This document shows positions 1 through 8,960 of a stretch of 64,000 nucleotides of DNA, piece by piece. Both the position numbers and the translations under genes were made by a program. Within the stretch, counting starts at the first letter, position 1. Each line of letters starts with the position of its first letter. Below the pieces are notes generated by a model. That model was not told the origin of the DNA and ran no database searches. It saw only the letters and a list, made by a program, of their open reading frames with translations. Origin of the DNA: Chloroflexi bacterium CFX4 (GTDB taxonomy: Bacteria; Chloroflexota; Anaerolineae; Aggregatilineales; UBA2796); the NCBI GenBank assembly GCA_021404685.1, contig QWHC01000002.1, positions 186,001-250,000 of the forward strand, written 5' to 3'.

Positions 1-2020
1 GGAGCGCCTTACGATAGCAGAGCGCGGCGGCGGCATAGTCTTTCAACAGATAATGCGTTTCGGCAAGCTGAATGAGCGCAGTTGCCTCTGCGCTGCGATC
101 TTGCCCTTCGTGCGCCAAGAACAAGGCGCGGTTGTAGTATTCGGCGGCGCGCTGCGGCTGCTGCTGTGCGCTGTAGGCACGCCCGATCTGGGCAAGGGCG
201 CCGCGCTCGGCTGCCAACTGATCGTAGCGGTGGAAAATAGCCGCCGCTTGCTCAAACATCATCACCGATTCGCCTGCTTTGCCGTTCGCCAAATAGAGCG
301 CTCCGAGTTTTTCAAGCGCCTGCCCCGCACCAATCCAATCTTCATCGGCACGCAATTGCTCGGTCGCACGGCTAAGGCGCTCCAGCTTGCCTTCAAAGGT
401 TGGCTGCGCGTCCGCCTCTGCCAACAAGGCGCGCCCGCGCACCGACTCCGACGTGGTGGGTGCGGAAAGCTGCGCCGGCGAGAGCGGCAGCGTATCGCTT
501 TCATCTAAATCGTCCTCATCAATGATGAGCGGTGTGGCTTTGGCGGCGGTTGGCAAAGATGGCTCCGTCGGCGGCACTTCGGGCAGGCTGGTTGGCTGTG
601 GCGCGGTGGCGGCATTGGGCTGTGTGGTGGCTTTGGCTGCCTGCACGGATGCCCACAGCGGCTGAATAATGGGCGTTGCGCCTGTCTCCTCAATGGCTGG
701 CGCTTCAAGGCGCGGCTGTGTGGTGAAGCCATCGCGCTGCGTTTCGGAAACCACAGCCGCTTGCGCCTGTGTTTCGCCCTCAGGGGCGTGTGTGCCGTCC
801 AAGCGCCCCGAAAGCTGGCGCAGCATATCCAGCTCTGGGCGGAAGCCTGTCTGCGCCAAGGGTGCAAGGGCTTGCTGCAAGGTTGCCAGCGACTCGGCAT
901 CCGCCTGAGCGGTGGCATAAGCAGCCGCACCAAGCAGGTTATCAATCTCAACGGCAAGGTGCGTCCGCTCTGCTGAGGCAGTCGCATAGTTCACGGCGGC
1001 GATCAGCGCACGCCCTTCAAGCGCCTCTAGGCGTTTGTTGTTCCGCAGATAGGTTAGGGCATAGCGCTGCACCACCTCATGCACGCTAAACACAGGCTGA
1101 CCGTAGGCAAGTGCCTCGCGCACCAGCCCACGCACAACCAAAGTCCGCATCAGGCTGATGACCTGCGGCGGCGGCACGCGGCTGGCAGCGCTGAGCAACG
1201 GCACCGTGGCGCTGCCCGTGAAGGTGGTTGCCAGCACCAAGAGCAAGCCTTGCAGCGGCGCGCTGAGGTGCTTAAAGGTGAGCATCAAGACCGCCTGTTG
1301 CGATTCGCGGCTGGTCGTGTGCGATAACGCCTTGAGCAGATCGGCGGGCGTTAGGTTATCGGCAGCCGCCAGCCGCCCGGCTAATTCAAGCGTTAGCGGT
1401 GCGCCATCCAACAGGCGGCAAAGCGCTTCAACATCAGCTTTGTGTGTGTTGGGATCGCGGATGCCTGCATACAGCCGAAAGACGGTTTGCGAATCGTCGG
1501 GCGAGAGCGGCGCTAGGCTGAAGGTCTGCCAGGTGCCGCTGCCACGCGCCGCGTTGGTGAGCAGCGTTGGGATGTTCGGCGCACAGCGCGCCAGCACCTC
1601 AGCAACAGCCGCCAAATCCAGCCTACCATCTAAGACGATGAGCGGCGGCTTGGCAGCCAGCAGGCGGCGCAGGCGGTCGGCGGTGGCGGCGCGCCCATCA
1701 GTGCGGATTGCATAGGTATCCACGCCATAGGCACGCCCTAAGCGTGCGATCAGGTAGGGCGCATCGTCTTCAACAACATCCAGCCACAGCACGCCGCCGG
1801 GTTGCGTTTGGCTATAAGCGGTTGCCAACACCGCGGCGAGCGCAGTTTTGCCGATCCCGGCAGCCCCTGCTAAGAGCGCACTGCCGCCTTGTTTCAAATG
1901 GGTATTCAGCGCCGCAAGTTCGCGGTTACGCCCAATGATCTGGGCAGGAGCGTGCATCGGTAGCAGGCGTGCATCGCGCAGTGGTTCGCGGTGCGGTGGG
2001 AAAGTTTTTTCTTGCTCCAA
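1..2020 (-). CDS. STAND/NB-ARC-type ATPase with TPR repeats (C-terminus beyond window)
   Basis: The minus strand stays open from an in-frame stop at 2033-2035 to the left edge, so the C-terminus is missing. I chose a TTG start at 2018-2020 because AAGGA lies 9 bases upstream. The product has a Walker A motif GAAGIGKT at about residues 52-59, a Walker B-like LIVLDG near residue 136, a winged-helix-like stretch, a Pro/Thr/Ala-rich linker (about residues 360-450) and then TPR-like helices (for example GKAGESVMMFEQAAAIF). This is the layout of STAND signalling ATPases and of SARP/LuxR-type regulators. No DNA-binding domain is visible; it could lie in the missing part. It is divergent from the efflux operon at 2283, with a large palindrome between them, so a role in regulating that operon is possible but inferred. 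Confidence 0.8.
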   Translation of the reverse strand, partial: MEQEKTFPPHREPLRDARLLPMHAPAQIIGRNRELAALNTHLKQGGSALLAGAAGIGKTALAAVLATAYSQTQPGGVLWLDVVEDDAPYLIARLGRAYGVDTYAIRTDGRAATADRLRRLLAAKPPLIVLDGRLDLAAVAEVLARCAPNIPTLLTNAARGSGTWQTFSLAPLSPDDSQTVFRLYAGIRDPNTHKADVEALCRLLDGAPLTLELAGRLAAADNLTPADLLKALSHTTSRESQQAVLMLTFKHLSAPLQGLLLVLATTFTGSATVPLLSAASRVPPPQVISLMRTLVVRGLVREALAYGQPVFSVHEVVQRYALTYLRNNKRLEALEGRALIAAVNYATASAERTHLAVEIDNLLGAAAYATAQADAESLATLQQALAPLAQTGFRPELDMLRQLSGRLDGTHAPEGETQAQAAVVSETQRDGFTTQPRLEAPAIEETGATPIIQPLWASVQAAKATTQPNAATAPQPTSLPEVPPTEPSLPTAAKATPLIIDEDDLDESDTLPLSPAQLSAPTTSESVRGRALLAEADAQPTFEGKLERLSRATEQLRADEDWIGAGQALEKLGALYLANGKAGESVMMFEQAAAIFHRYDQLAAERGALAQIGRAYSAQQQPQRAAEYYNRALFLAHEGQDRSAEATALIQLAETHYLLKDYAAAALCYRKAL

Positions 2021-2171
2021 ATCGCCTCGTCCTTACAAAAAAAGTGGCAAAACTCCAGCAAGTGTTTGGCAAGGCAGTATACGCCATTTGTGAAGGTTGC
2101 GCCACACGCTCAGGCAAAAATTCTTCACAGCTTTTTCATATCTCTGGTGTATGCTTACCATAGGCGCATAA

Positions 2172-2213
2172 ATGCTTAGTGATTGTTGAGCATTCTCAAC
2201 GTCTACTAAGCAT
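2172..2213. promoter_or_regulatory. 42-bp nested palindrome in divergent promoter region
   Basis: Outer arms ATGCTTAGT (2172-2180) and ACTAAGCAT (2205-2213) and inner arms GTTGAG (2185-2190) and CTCAAC (2195-2200) share exactly the same dyad centre (2192.5). They are separated by non-pairing 4-base stretches, with a CATT centre. The element lies between the divergent ATPase gene and the efflux operon, just before AT-rich TATAAC/TATATA boxes at 2221-2233. It is most likely an operator for a dimeric or tetrameric regulator; a cruciform or a transcribed hairpin is the alternative. Confidence 0.7.
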
Positions 2214-2282
2214 GTTGTGCTATAACCTATATAAGACTAGACAAACACGCGCTGCAAAACCGATTCGGAGTCACGCATAGCC

Positions 2283-3722
2283 ATGAAACGTTGGTTACGA
2301 ACCCTGCTCATCCTACTGCCCATCACCTGCCTTGCCCTGTGCGGCTTGACAGTTTTCGTCTTTCTGCCGCAATTGCGCGAAGCACGCGCTGCCAATTCAC
2401 AGGGAACAGCGACGGCAACCGTCGAACGCCGCGATCTAGATGACGTGCTGATCGCCTCTGGCACGCTGCGCCCAGAGCGCTCTGTGAACCTTGTTTTTGA
2501 AGTCAGCGGCAGCGTGCGTGCAGTAAACGTGCGCCCTGGTGATGCGGTCAAAGCAGGCGATGTGCTTGCCACGCTGGATACGACGCAGCTTGAACACCAG
2601 CTTGAGCAAGCGCGCCAATCGCTCATCATCCAAGAGGCGAACTACGCCAACGCCATCAAGCCGCCTAGCGAACGCGAGGTGACGCAGGCACGCGCTGCGC
2701 TTGCCCAAGCAGAGGCAACTTTGGCAAATGCCCAAGCCACCTTTGATAACCAACAAAACGTGATCACGCAAAGCTGCGCCAACGTTGCCGCCACCGAGGA
2801 TAACTTCAAGCTGGCGCAAGATGCCTACGACCGCTATGTGGCGGAAGGCTACCAATTTGATGTGGACTTCCGCCCGGATATGGACTCGCAAGCCGGCAAG
2901 GCGCTTAAACAAGCCCGCGATCAGCGCGATTCGGCAGCGGCAAGCTGTAGCGCGGCACGCCGCACCCAAAGCAGCGATGCCGCCCTAAAGGCTGCCGAAG
3001 CACAAGTGGCACAGGCACAGGCTGCCCTCAATGCCTTGCTGGAAGGCGCCACCAAAGAGCAGCGCGAGATTGCCGCCGCGCAGCTTGCTCAGGCAAAGCT
3101 GAACCTGACACAAGCTGAGCGCAACCTCAGCAAGGCAACGCTCAGCGCACCTGTGAACGGTATTTTGAGCGCGGTCAATATCAGCGAAGGGCAGGTGGTT
3201 GGCAGCGGCGCTCAGCCTGCCTTTGTGCTGGCGGATACAAGCGCGCTCTATGTCGAAATCGGCGTGGACGAAGTGGACATTTCGCGTGTGCAGGTTGGGC
3301 AGCAAGTGCGCTTCACCTTGCTTGGCGTGCTTTCCGAAAACGCGCTGAAGGGCGTGGTAGAGCGCAAGAACGTGGCAGGTGAAGCGGTGCAGGGCGTCGT
3401 GACCTATGGCGTTCGCATCAAAGTGACAGACCGCGTGCCGCAACTGCTCGGCATGACCGCCGATGTCGAGATCATCATCGCCACGCGCAACGGCGTGCTG
3501 ACCGTGCCAACACGCGCCATCCGCCGCGCTGCTGATGGGCGCCAATTTGTGCTGGTGCAGCGCACTGAAGGCGATCCTGCCCAAATTGAGGTGCAGAGCG
3601 GACTCTCGGTTGGTGAGCTGACCGAAGTCAGCGGCGAAGGCTTGCGCGAAGGGCAGACGGTGCTCATTGGCAGCACAACAACGCGCACGGCGGGTGGTGG
3701 CTTGTTTGGCGGCGGACGTTAA
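2283..3722 (+). CDS. HlyD/MacA-family membrane-fusion (adaptor) protein
   Basis: This 479-residue protein has one N-terminal signal anchor (about residues 5-28). A split biotinyl-lipoyl domain follows: first half VNVRPGDAVKAGDVLATLD near residue 85, second half LSAPVNGILSAVNISEGQVV near residue 290. Between the halves lies a long Ala/Gln-rich alpha-helical hairpin (about 110-280). A beta-barrel domain and a Gly-rich C-terminus (GGGLFGGGR) complete it. This is the layout of periplasmic adaptors that link an ABC or RND pump to the outside. It is the first gene of a tight plus-strand operon with a MacB-like ATPase and permease. The organism is probably monoderm-like, so it may act with the permease alone, without a TolC channel. 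Confidence 0.9.
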   Translation: MKRWLRTLLILLPITCLALCGLTVFVFLPQLREARAANSQGTATATVERRDLDDVLIASGTLRPERSVNLVFEVSGSVRAVNVRPGDAVKAGDVLATLDTTQLEHQLEQARQSLIIQEANYANAIKPPSEREVTQARAALAQAEATLANAQATFDNQQNVITQSCANVAATEDNFKLAQDAYDRYVAEGYQFDVDFRPDMDSQAGKALKQARDQRDSAAASCSAARRTQSSDAALKAAEAQVAQAQAALNALLEGATKEQREIAAAQLAQAKLNLTQAERNLSKATLSAPVNGILSAVNISEGQVVGSGAQPAFVLADTSALYVEIGVDEVDISRVQVGQQVRFTLLGVLSENALKGVVERKNVAGEAVQGVVTYGVRIKVTDRVPQLLGMTADVEIIIATRNGVLTVPTRAIRRAADGRQFVLVQRTEGDPAQIEVQSGLSVGELTEVSGEGLREGQTVLIGSTTTRTAGGGLFGGGR

Positions 3723-3749
3723 CCGAAACGGTGAAGAGAGGCTGAGTGT

Positions 3750-4436
3750 ATGGACGTATCGGCGAACGCGCCCGCGAAGGCTGCTGAAAAAACACCAACC
3801 AACGGCGCGCACGCCGATAGCCCACCGCGCAGCGTGCAGGAGAGACACCCACCACGCCCGAAACGCCGCCGTTGGCTGAGCATCGGGCTGACGCTGATCG
3901 CCGCCTTCAGCCTGTTTGCTTGTGGTGCGCTGATCGGCTACACGCAAGGTCCGCCGCTGGCAACCCTGATTGCCTCAGGGCAGAGTTTTGTACAGCTTGG
4001 GACGGAATTTCAGGCGTGCTTCACGGCTGCCAGCAACGATAGCGGCGTGCGTAGCTTCTTCTCGCTCTTTGCCAGAGGCGACCGTCCAACACGCACGCCC
4101 GGCCCTTCGCCCACGCTTGACCCAAGCCTGCTGCGCGTTGTGAAGGGCGAGTTGGTCGCGCTCAACCAGCGCGAGGTGACGGTGCAGACCGTAAGCGGCA
4201 GCCGCGAGCGCTTCCCGCTGATTCCCTTGGCACAGGTCGTCTCGCCAAGCGGCAGCAAGCTCAGCGCGCAGGGCATTTTGGTGGGCGATTCAATCAACAT
4301 CCTGGCCATCCGCCTCAGTTCGCTGGGTGGCTTTGGCGCCTTGATTGGCGCCGCCGGCGGACAAGGTACGCCACAGCCGCTTTCCGATAACGACTATGCC
4401 GCCTTCTGTGTGATCGTAGATGTGAACCCAAAGTGA
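3750..4436 (+). CDS. Membrane-anchored protein of unknown function in efflux operon
   Basis: This 228-residue protein has a Pro-rich cytoplasmic N-terminus (about 1-45), one membrane helix (about 47-68) and an extracytoplasmic domain ending in a beta-rich stretch (LRVVKGELVALNQREVTVQT). That stretch resembles the short OB-like repeats of DUF5666-type proteins, but I cannot assign it firmly. It starts 27 bases after the adaptor gene and ends 13 bases before the ATPase gene, so it is co-transcribed and probably an accessory part of the pump. Confidence 0.75.
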   Translation: MDVSANAPAKAAEKTPTNGAHADSPPRSVQERHPPRPKRRRWLSIGLTLIAAFSLFACGALIGYTQGPPLATLIASGQSFVQLGTEFQACFTAASNDSGVRSFFSLFARGDRPTRTPGPSPTLDPSLLRVVKGELVALNQREVTVQTVSGSRERFPLIPLAQVVSPSGSKLSAQGILVGDSINILAIRLSSLGGFGALIGAAGGQGTPQPLSDNDYAAFCVIVDVNPK

Positions 4437-4449
4437 GATCAAATAGCCT

Positions 4450-5199
4450 ATGGGCGAGTTTACCAACACCTATCCAACCACCAGCCGCGAACCGGAGCGC
4501 AGCGACGCGCCAATTATTGAGGCGGTTGACCTGACCAAAGTCTACAAGATGGGCGATACGGAAGTCCATGCCTTGCGCGGCGTCAGCCTCCGCATTTGGA
4601 AAGGCGAGATGGTCTCGATCATCGGGCAGTCAGGCTCCGGCAAAAGCACACTGCTCGCCATTTTGGGCGCGCTGGACGTGCCGACCTCTGGCAGCTACAA
4701 GCTGGATGGGCGCGAAGTGGCAGCCATGAACGACGATCAGCTTGCCGAGATACGCAACCAGGGCATTGGCTTCGTCTTTCAGAAGTTCAACTTGTTGGCG
4801 CGCAGCACGGCGCTGGCAAATGTGGCGCTGCCGCTTGCCTACGGCGGCTTATCGGGCAGGCAGGCAAATCAGCGTGCTGCCGAGATGCTAACGTTGGTTG
4901 GGCTTGGCGATCGCCTCGATCATCGCCCGAATCAGCTTAGCGGCGGGCAGCAGCAGCGTGTTGCGATTGCACGCGCCTTGGTCAATCAGCCGTCCATCAT
5001 CCTTGCCGATGAGCCAACCGGCAACCTCGATTCTGCCACGGGGAAAGAGATCATGAACCTGTTCCGCACGCTGCACCGCGAACGCGGCATTACCTTGATC
5101 ATCGTCACCCATGATCCTGCCATTGCCGCCCAGTCCGAGCGCATTGTGCGCCTGAAAGATGGCTTGGTCGAATACGCTGAGGAGGCACAGCCAGCATGA
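4450..5199 (+). CDS. MacB/LolD-type ABC transporter ATPase
   Basis: The 249 residues contain all ABC ATPase motifs: Walker A GQSGSGKST (about 59-67), Q-loop VFQKFNLL, signature LSGGQQQRVAIARAL (about 160), Walker B IILADEPTGNLDS (about 179) and switch His in IIVTHDP. The QKFNLL and DEPTGNLDS forms are typical of the MacB/LolD mechanotransmission family rather than importers. The stop codon overlaps the start of the permease gene (ATGA), which indicates translational coupling. Confidence 0.95.
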   Translation: MGEFTNTYPTTSREPERSDAPIIEAVDLTKVYKMGDTEVHALRGVSLRIWKGEMVSIIGQSGSGKSTLLAILGALDVPTSGSYKLDGREVAAMNDDQLAEIRNQGIGFVFQKFNLLARSTALANVALPLAYGGLSGRQANQRAAEMLTLVGLGDRLDHRPNQLSGGQQQRVAIARALVNQPSIILADEPTGNLDSATGKEIMNLFRTLHRERGITLIIVTHDPAIAAQSERIVRLKDGLVEYAEEAQPA

Positions 5200-6449
5200 A
5201 CTTCTTCCGCAATTTCGGCATCGCCCTAGATGCACTGCTGGCGAACAAGCTGCGCTCCGGGCTGACCATGCTCGGCATCATCATCGGCGTAGGGTCGGTG
5301 GTGGCGCTGCTCTCAATCGGCAACGGCGTGCAAGAGAGCATCAATGGGCAGATCACAAGCATCGGCACAAATTTGGTGACCGTGCTGCAAGGGCAAGTGC
5401 GCCTGACGGCAGGTCCGCCGAATAATCAGGGCATTCGCACGCCAACCCAGACCAAGCCGCTGACCGATGCTGACTCCAACGCCATCCGCGACCGCGTCCC
5501 CGACCTGCTAGGTGTTGCGCCGGAACTGACCGCCAACGGCACAACGGTTGCCTTTCAGCGCGAGAAAATCCTGATCACGGCACGCGGTGTCACATTGGAC
5601 TATGCAGCGGTGCGGAATGTGGAGATTGCACAAGGGCGTTGGTTTGATCCTGCCGATGATGAGCGTGCCGCACGGGTTGCCATACTGGGTCCTGATGCGG
5701 CGGATGCGCTCTTTGGCGGCTTGAATCCGATTGGGCAGACCATCCGTATTGGCAGCGCGCCCTTCACCGTGATCGGCGTGACGGTTGGCGTGGGCGCAGG
5801 CTTTGCCGGCAATCCTGATACCTCTGTGTTCATTCCGCTGCAAACTGCCTATCGCACGCTCTCCAATGCGCGCACGTCAACCGGTGCGCGGCGCGTCAGC
5901 GTCATTTATATCTCGGCGCTCAGCACTGAGGACATTCCGCGTGTGGAGCGCGCTGTGGCTGAGGTCATGCGCCAGCAGCACGGCATCCGCGAAGGCGCCG
6001 AGGACGATTTTACAGTGCTGACGCAGCAGCAATTCCTCAGCATCGCCGGCAGCATCACAGGCATCCTGACGCTCTTTCTGGGCGCCATTGCCGGCATCAG
6101 TTTGCTGGTCGGCGGCATCGGCATCATGAACATCATGCTGGTCTCTGTGACGGAGCGCACCAAAGAGATCGGCTTGCGAAAGGCAGTCGGCGCCAAGCGG
6201 CGAACGATCCTGATGCAGTTCTTGGTCGAGACGGTCACGCTCAGCCTGATCGGCGGCACCTTAGGTATTTTGCTGGGTGTTGGCGTGGCGCTGCTGGTCG
6301 GTGCGACGGGCATCATCAACACAACCGTGACGCTCGATTCAATCCTGCTGGCGGTCACATTCTCACTGGCAGTTGGTCTGTTCTTTGGCATTTATCCCGC
6401 CAACCGTGCCGCTGGCTTGCAGCCAATTGAGGCAGTTCGCTACGAATAG
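5196..6449 (+). CDS. MacB/FtsX-family ABC transporter permease
   Basis: This 417-residue protein has the MacB layout: N-terminal membrane helix (about 17-42) followed by the family motif MLGIIIGVGSVVALLSIGNG, a large extracytoplasmic domain (about 45-285), and three C-terminal helices with the FtsX motif VTERTKEIGLRKAVGAKRR near residue 325. It overlaps the ATPase gene by 4 bases. With the ATPase and the adaptor it forms a MacAB-like pump; the substrate (peptide, lipid or antibiotic) cannot be read from the sequence. Confidence 0.93.
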   Translation: MNFFRNFGIALDALLANKLRSGLTMLGIIIGVGSVVALLSIGNGVQESINGQITSIGTNLVTVLQGQVRLTAGPPNNQGIRTPTQTKPLTDADSNAIRDRVPDLLGVAPELTANGTTVAFQREKILITARGVTLDYAAVRNVEIAQGRWFDPADDERAARVAILGPDAADALFGGLNPIGQTIRIGSAPFTVIGVTVGVGAGFAGNPDTSVFIPLQTAYRTLSNARTSTGARRVSVIYISALSTEDIPRVERAVAEVMRQQHGIREGAEDDFTVLTQQQFLSIAGSITGILTLFLGAIAGISLLVGGIGIMNIMLVSVTERTKEIGLRKAVGAKRRTILMQFLVETVTLSLIGGTLGILLGVGVALLVGATGIINTTVTLDSILLAVTFSLAVGLFFGIYPANRAAGLQPIEAVRYE

Positions 6450-6483
6450 ACGCACGCCGCACATACAAAGGAGTCTTGAGACG

Positions 6484-8895
6484 ATGAAACAGCTATCCGC
6501 CCGACTGATCATGGTCGGGCTAATCCTCACCATGCTGATCGGCGCTATCTTTGCCGCACCTGCACACGCACAAAACCGCGAAACGTTGGTGCTGGCGCTC
6601 TTGAGCAGCGCAGCGGAGAATGATGCCGTGAGCAGCCGCCATTTTGTGCAGGGCGCGCAGCTTGCCATCCAGATTGTGAACAGCGGAGGCGGCGTGCGCG
6701 GGCCTGCCCGCACAGCGGATAACGCCACGCCAACGCCCAATGCGCGCCGCACCACAACCTACACTTTCAGCTTGCAGACGCGCAGTGCCGCCACCCAAAC
6801 CGAAATGCGGACAGCCCTGCAAGCCTCTGTTGAGGCAAAGCCCGTCGCGCTGATTGGACCGCAAGTGCCAAACTTGCTGGATAACAACCTTGACCTTGCC
6901 AACACCAACCGCATTTTACACCTGATCGGGCTGCCCAACGATCCCGCCGGCGCCAGCAACGCCTATGTGCTGCGAATGCGCTCGACCAGCGAGAACTTGG
7001 CGCGTGATCTCGGTCACTACCTGACCACACAACGCTTTTTCCGCAGCATTGGCACGGCAACCGATAACTCTGGACGCGGGCGCGCTGATCTAGCCGCTTT
7101 TGAGCGCGCCGCACGTGGCAGCGGCACAACGACGACCAACGTCCGCCTTGCGCCTGCCGTCACCTATGACCAGAACGCGACCGACCTCAGCACACAGGCA
7201 AAGACGCTCTACGACGAAAATCCAGAGGCAATCGCCATTTTTGGGACGCCGCAGACCGCTGCTGCGCTCGTGCGTGAGCTGCGTAATCGCGGCTACAGCG
7301 GTGTGATCAGCTATGGATCGGCGGAGGGCAACCTGACGGAGTTCATAGCACGCGGCGGCAGCAGTGTTGCCAATGTCATCGTGCCGCTGATCTGGACGGC
7401 GGACGCGCAAGATGGCGGCAGCCGCCGCTTCACAGAGGCATATCTGGCGCGCTTTGGCGAATTGCCAACGGCGGAATCTGTCATCGGCTTTGATAGTGTG
7501 GCGGCAGTGGCGGCGGCTGTCGAGATCAGCGGACCCGGCACCCAGAGCATCCGTGACACGCTGGCAAGCAGCAGCGCCATTGGTGGCTTGCAAGGCGTTT
7601 ATAACCCGTCCTTTTTCAGCGGCACAGGCACAACCAACTTACGCGCTATGGATGGCGCCATCCTGTTCCGCCTGACCGCTGAGGGCAAAAGCATTGAGGA
7701 ATCGCGCTACAGCGGCGGCTTTTGTGTGCGGCGCTGTGCCGATACGCGCTTTCAGAACCTGACCGCGCCCAACGCACCGACCAGCACCGCCACGCGCACC
7801 GTGCCGCTTGCCTTCCTTGCGCCGCAAACAGGCTTGGATGGCGAGATCGGGCGGCGTGCGCTGCGCGGCGCACAGCTTGCCGTCAACGAGATCAATTCGC
7901 AAGGCGGCATCGCAGCGCCGAACGGCATCCGTGTGACGCTTGATCTGCGTGATTTCAACACCACCACCGCCGAACAGTTCGGCGTGACGGCGCGTAACGT
8001 GCTAACGGCTGCACCGGCGGCTATTCTCGGTCCGACGCTGACCGGCATTGCCCTGCCCAACCTGACCCTAGCGCCCAATGCGCGTGTGCCACAGTTTGTG
8101 ACGGGCACCGCCGCTGTGCTGAGCAATAACGATCCATCGCGCTTTATCTTTCAGGTGCGCCCTGCCGATGCAACCTGGGCAACGGCACTGGGCAGCTATC
8201 TGGTGGATATTCGCGGCTATACGCGCTTTGCCGTCTCGTCCGCCACCACAGTTTATGGGCAGGATAGCGTGGCAGCCTTCACCAGCATCGTGACGCGCTT
8301 CCGCGACCTGACCGACGCGCAGATCGTTGCCAGCACCAGCCATCCCGTTACCGCGACGGATTTCACGGCTGAGGCAAGGGCGCTCAGCGCGGCAAGCCCT
8401 GAGGTGGTGGTGATTTGGAGCGCGCCCAATGCCGCCGCTGCGCTGATCAAAGCGCTGCGCCAAGAAGGCTACACGGGCGAAATTGCCTACGGCGCGTTGG
8501 AGAACCCGGACTTTTTGCGCGCTATGGGCGAGGACGCAATCACGGGCTTGCTGGGCGTGACGAGCTGGTTCAGCGGCGCGCAAGATGCCGCCAGTGCTGA
8601 ATTTGTGCGGAATTACCGCGCCACCTATGGCGAACTGCCGGATAGCCATGCGGTTGCCTACTACGACGCCGTCTATATGATCGCCAATGCTATCCGCGTT
8701 GGCGGACCAGCCGCCGTGCAGCCGTTCGTCAACCAGATTCCGCGCTTTGCCGGCGTGCAGGGCGAATATCGTCCTGCCCTCTACAACAACGGGCAGCTTA
8801 GCGCCACGATCTTCATTGTCAGCGCCGCCGCTGATGGCAGCCTGAGCGAATTGGCGCGCTACGAAGGCGCCATCTGCATCAACGGCTGCAATTAG
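6484..8895 (+). CDS. Tandem (two-domain) periplasmic binding protein, Leu/branched-chain type fold
   Basis: I set the start at 6484 because AAAGGAG lies upstream and a clear signal peptide (MKQLSARLIMVGL...AHAQ) follows; the frame is open further upstream but overlaps the permease gene. The 803-residue product contains two type-1 binding-protein folds in tandem, about residues 30-410 and 435-800. Both keep GAQLA(I/V) helices and GFDSVAAVA / AYYDAVYMIA motifs. Each half ends in the same signature, RYxGxxCxxxC (SRYSGGFCVRRC, then ARYEGAICINGC). This points to internal duplication with a conserved disulfide. It sits at the end of an export-type operon and no importer permease is nearby, so it may sense or present ligand to the pump rather than feed an importer. 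Confidence 0.88.
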   Translation: MKQLSARLIMVGLILTMLIGAIFAAPAHAQNRETLVLALLSSAAENDAVSSRHFVQGAQLAIQIVNSGGGVRGPARTADNATPTPNARRTTTYTFSLQTRSAATQTEMRTALQASVEAKPVALIGPQVPNLLDNNLDLANTNRILHLIGLPNDPAGASNAYVLRMRSTSENLARDLGHYLTTQRFFRSIGTATDNSGRGRADLAAFERAARGSGTTTTNVRLAPAVTYDQNATDLSTQAKTLYDENPEAIAIFGTPQTAAALVRELRNRGYSGVISYGSAEGNLTEFIARGGSSVANVIVPLIWTADAQDGGSRRFTEAYLARFGELPTAESVIGFDSVAAVAAAVEISGPGTQSIRDTLASSSAIGGLQGVYNPSFFSGTGTTNLRAMDGAILFRLTAEGKSIEESRYSGGFCVRRCADTRFQNLTAPNAPTSTATRTVPLAFLAPQTGLDGEIGRRALRGAQLAVNEINSQGGIAAPNGIRVTLDLRDFNTTTAEQFGVTARNVLTAAPAAILGPTLTGIALPNLTLAPNARVPQFVTGTAAVLSNNDPSRFIFQVRPADATWATALGSYLVDIRGYTRFAVSSATTVYGQDSVAAFTSIVTRFRDLTDAQIVASTSHPVTATDFTAEARALSAASPEVVVIWSAPNAAAALIKALRQEGYTGEIAYGALENPDFLRAMGEDAITGLLGVTSWFSGAQDAASAEFVRNYRATYGELPDSHAVAYYDAVYMIANAIRVGGPAAVQPFVNQIPRFAGVQGEYRPALYNNGQLSATIFIVSAAADGSLSELARYEGAICINGCN

Positions 8896-8910
8896 CTGAT
8901 CACACACAAG

Positions 8911-8943
8911 AACAGCCCTCAGCGATACCCACTGAGGGCTGTT
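8911..8943. terminator. Bidirectional terminator hairpin
   Basis: AACAGCCCTCAG (8911-8922) and CTGAGGGCTGTT (8932-8943) form a perfect 12-bp stem with a 9-base loop. It lies between the convergent binding-protein and manC genes. The A/T-ended stem can serve both strands. Confidence 0.8.
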
Positions 8944-8960
8944 GGGCAAAGCACGGCGGA

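Noticed and set aside
2985-3947. Minus-strand frame of 320 residues opposite the adaptor gene
   Set aside because: It crosses two real genes on the other strand and shows no domain.
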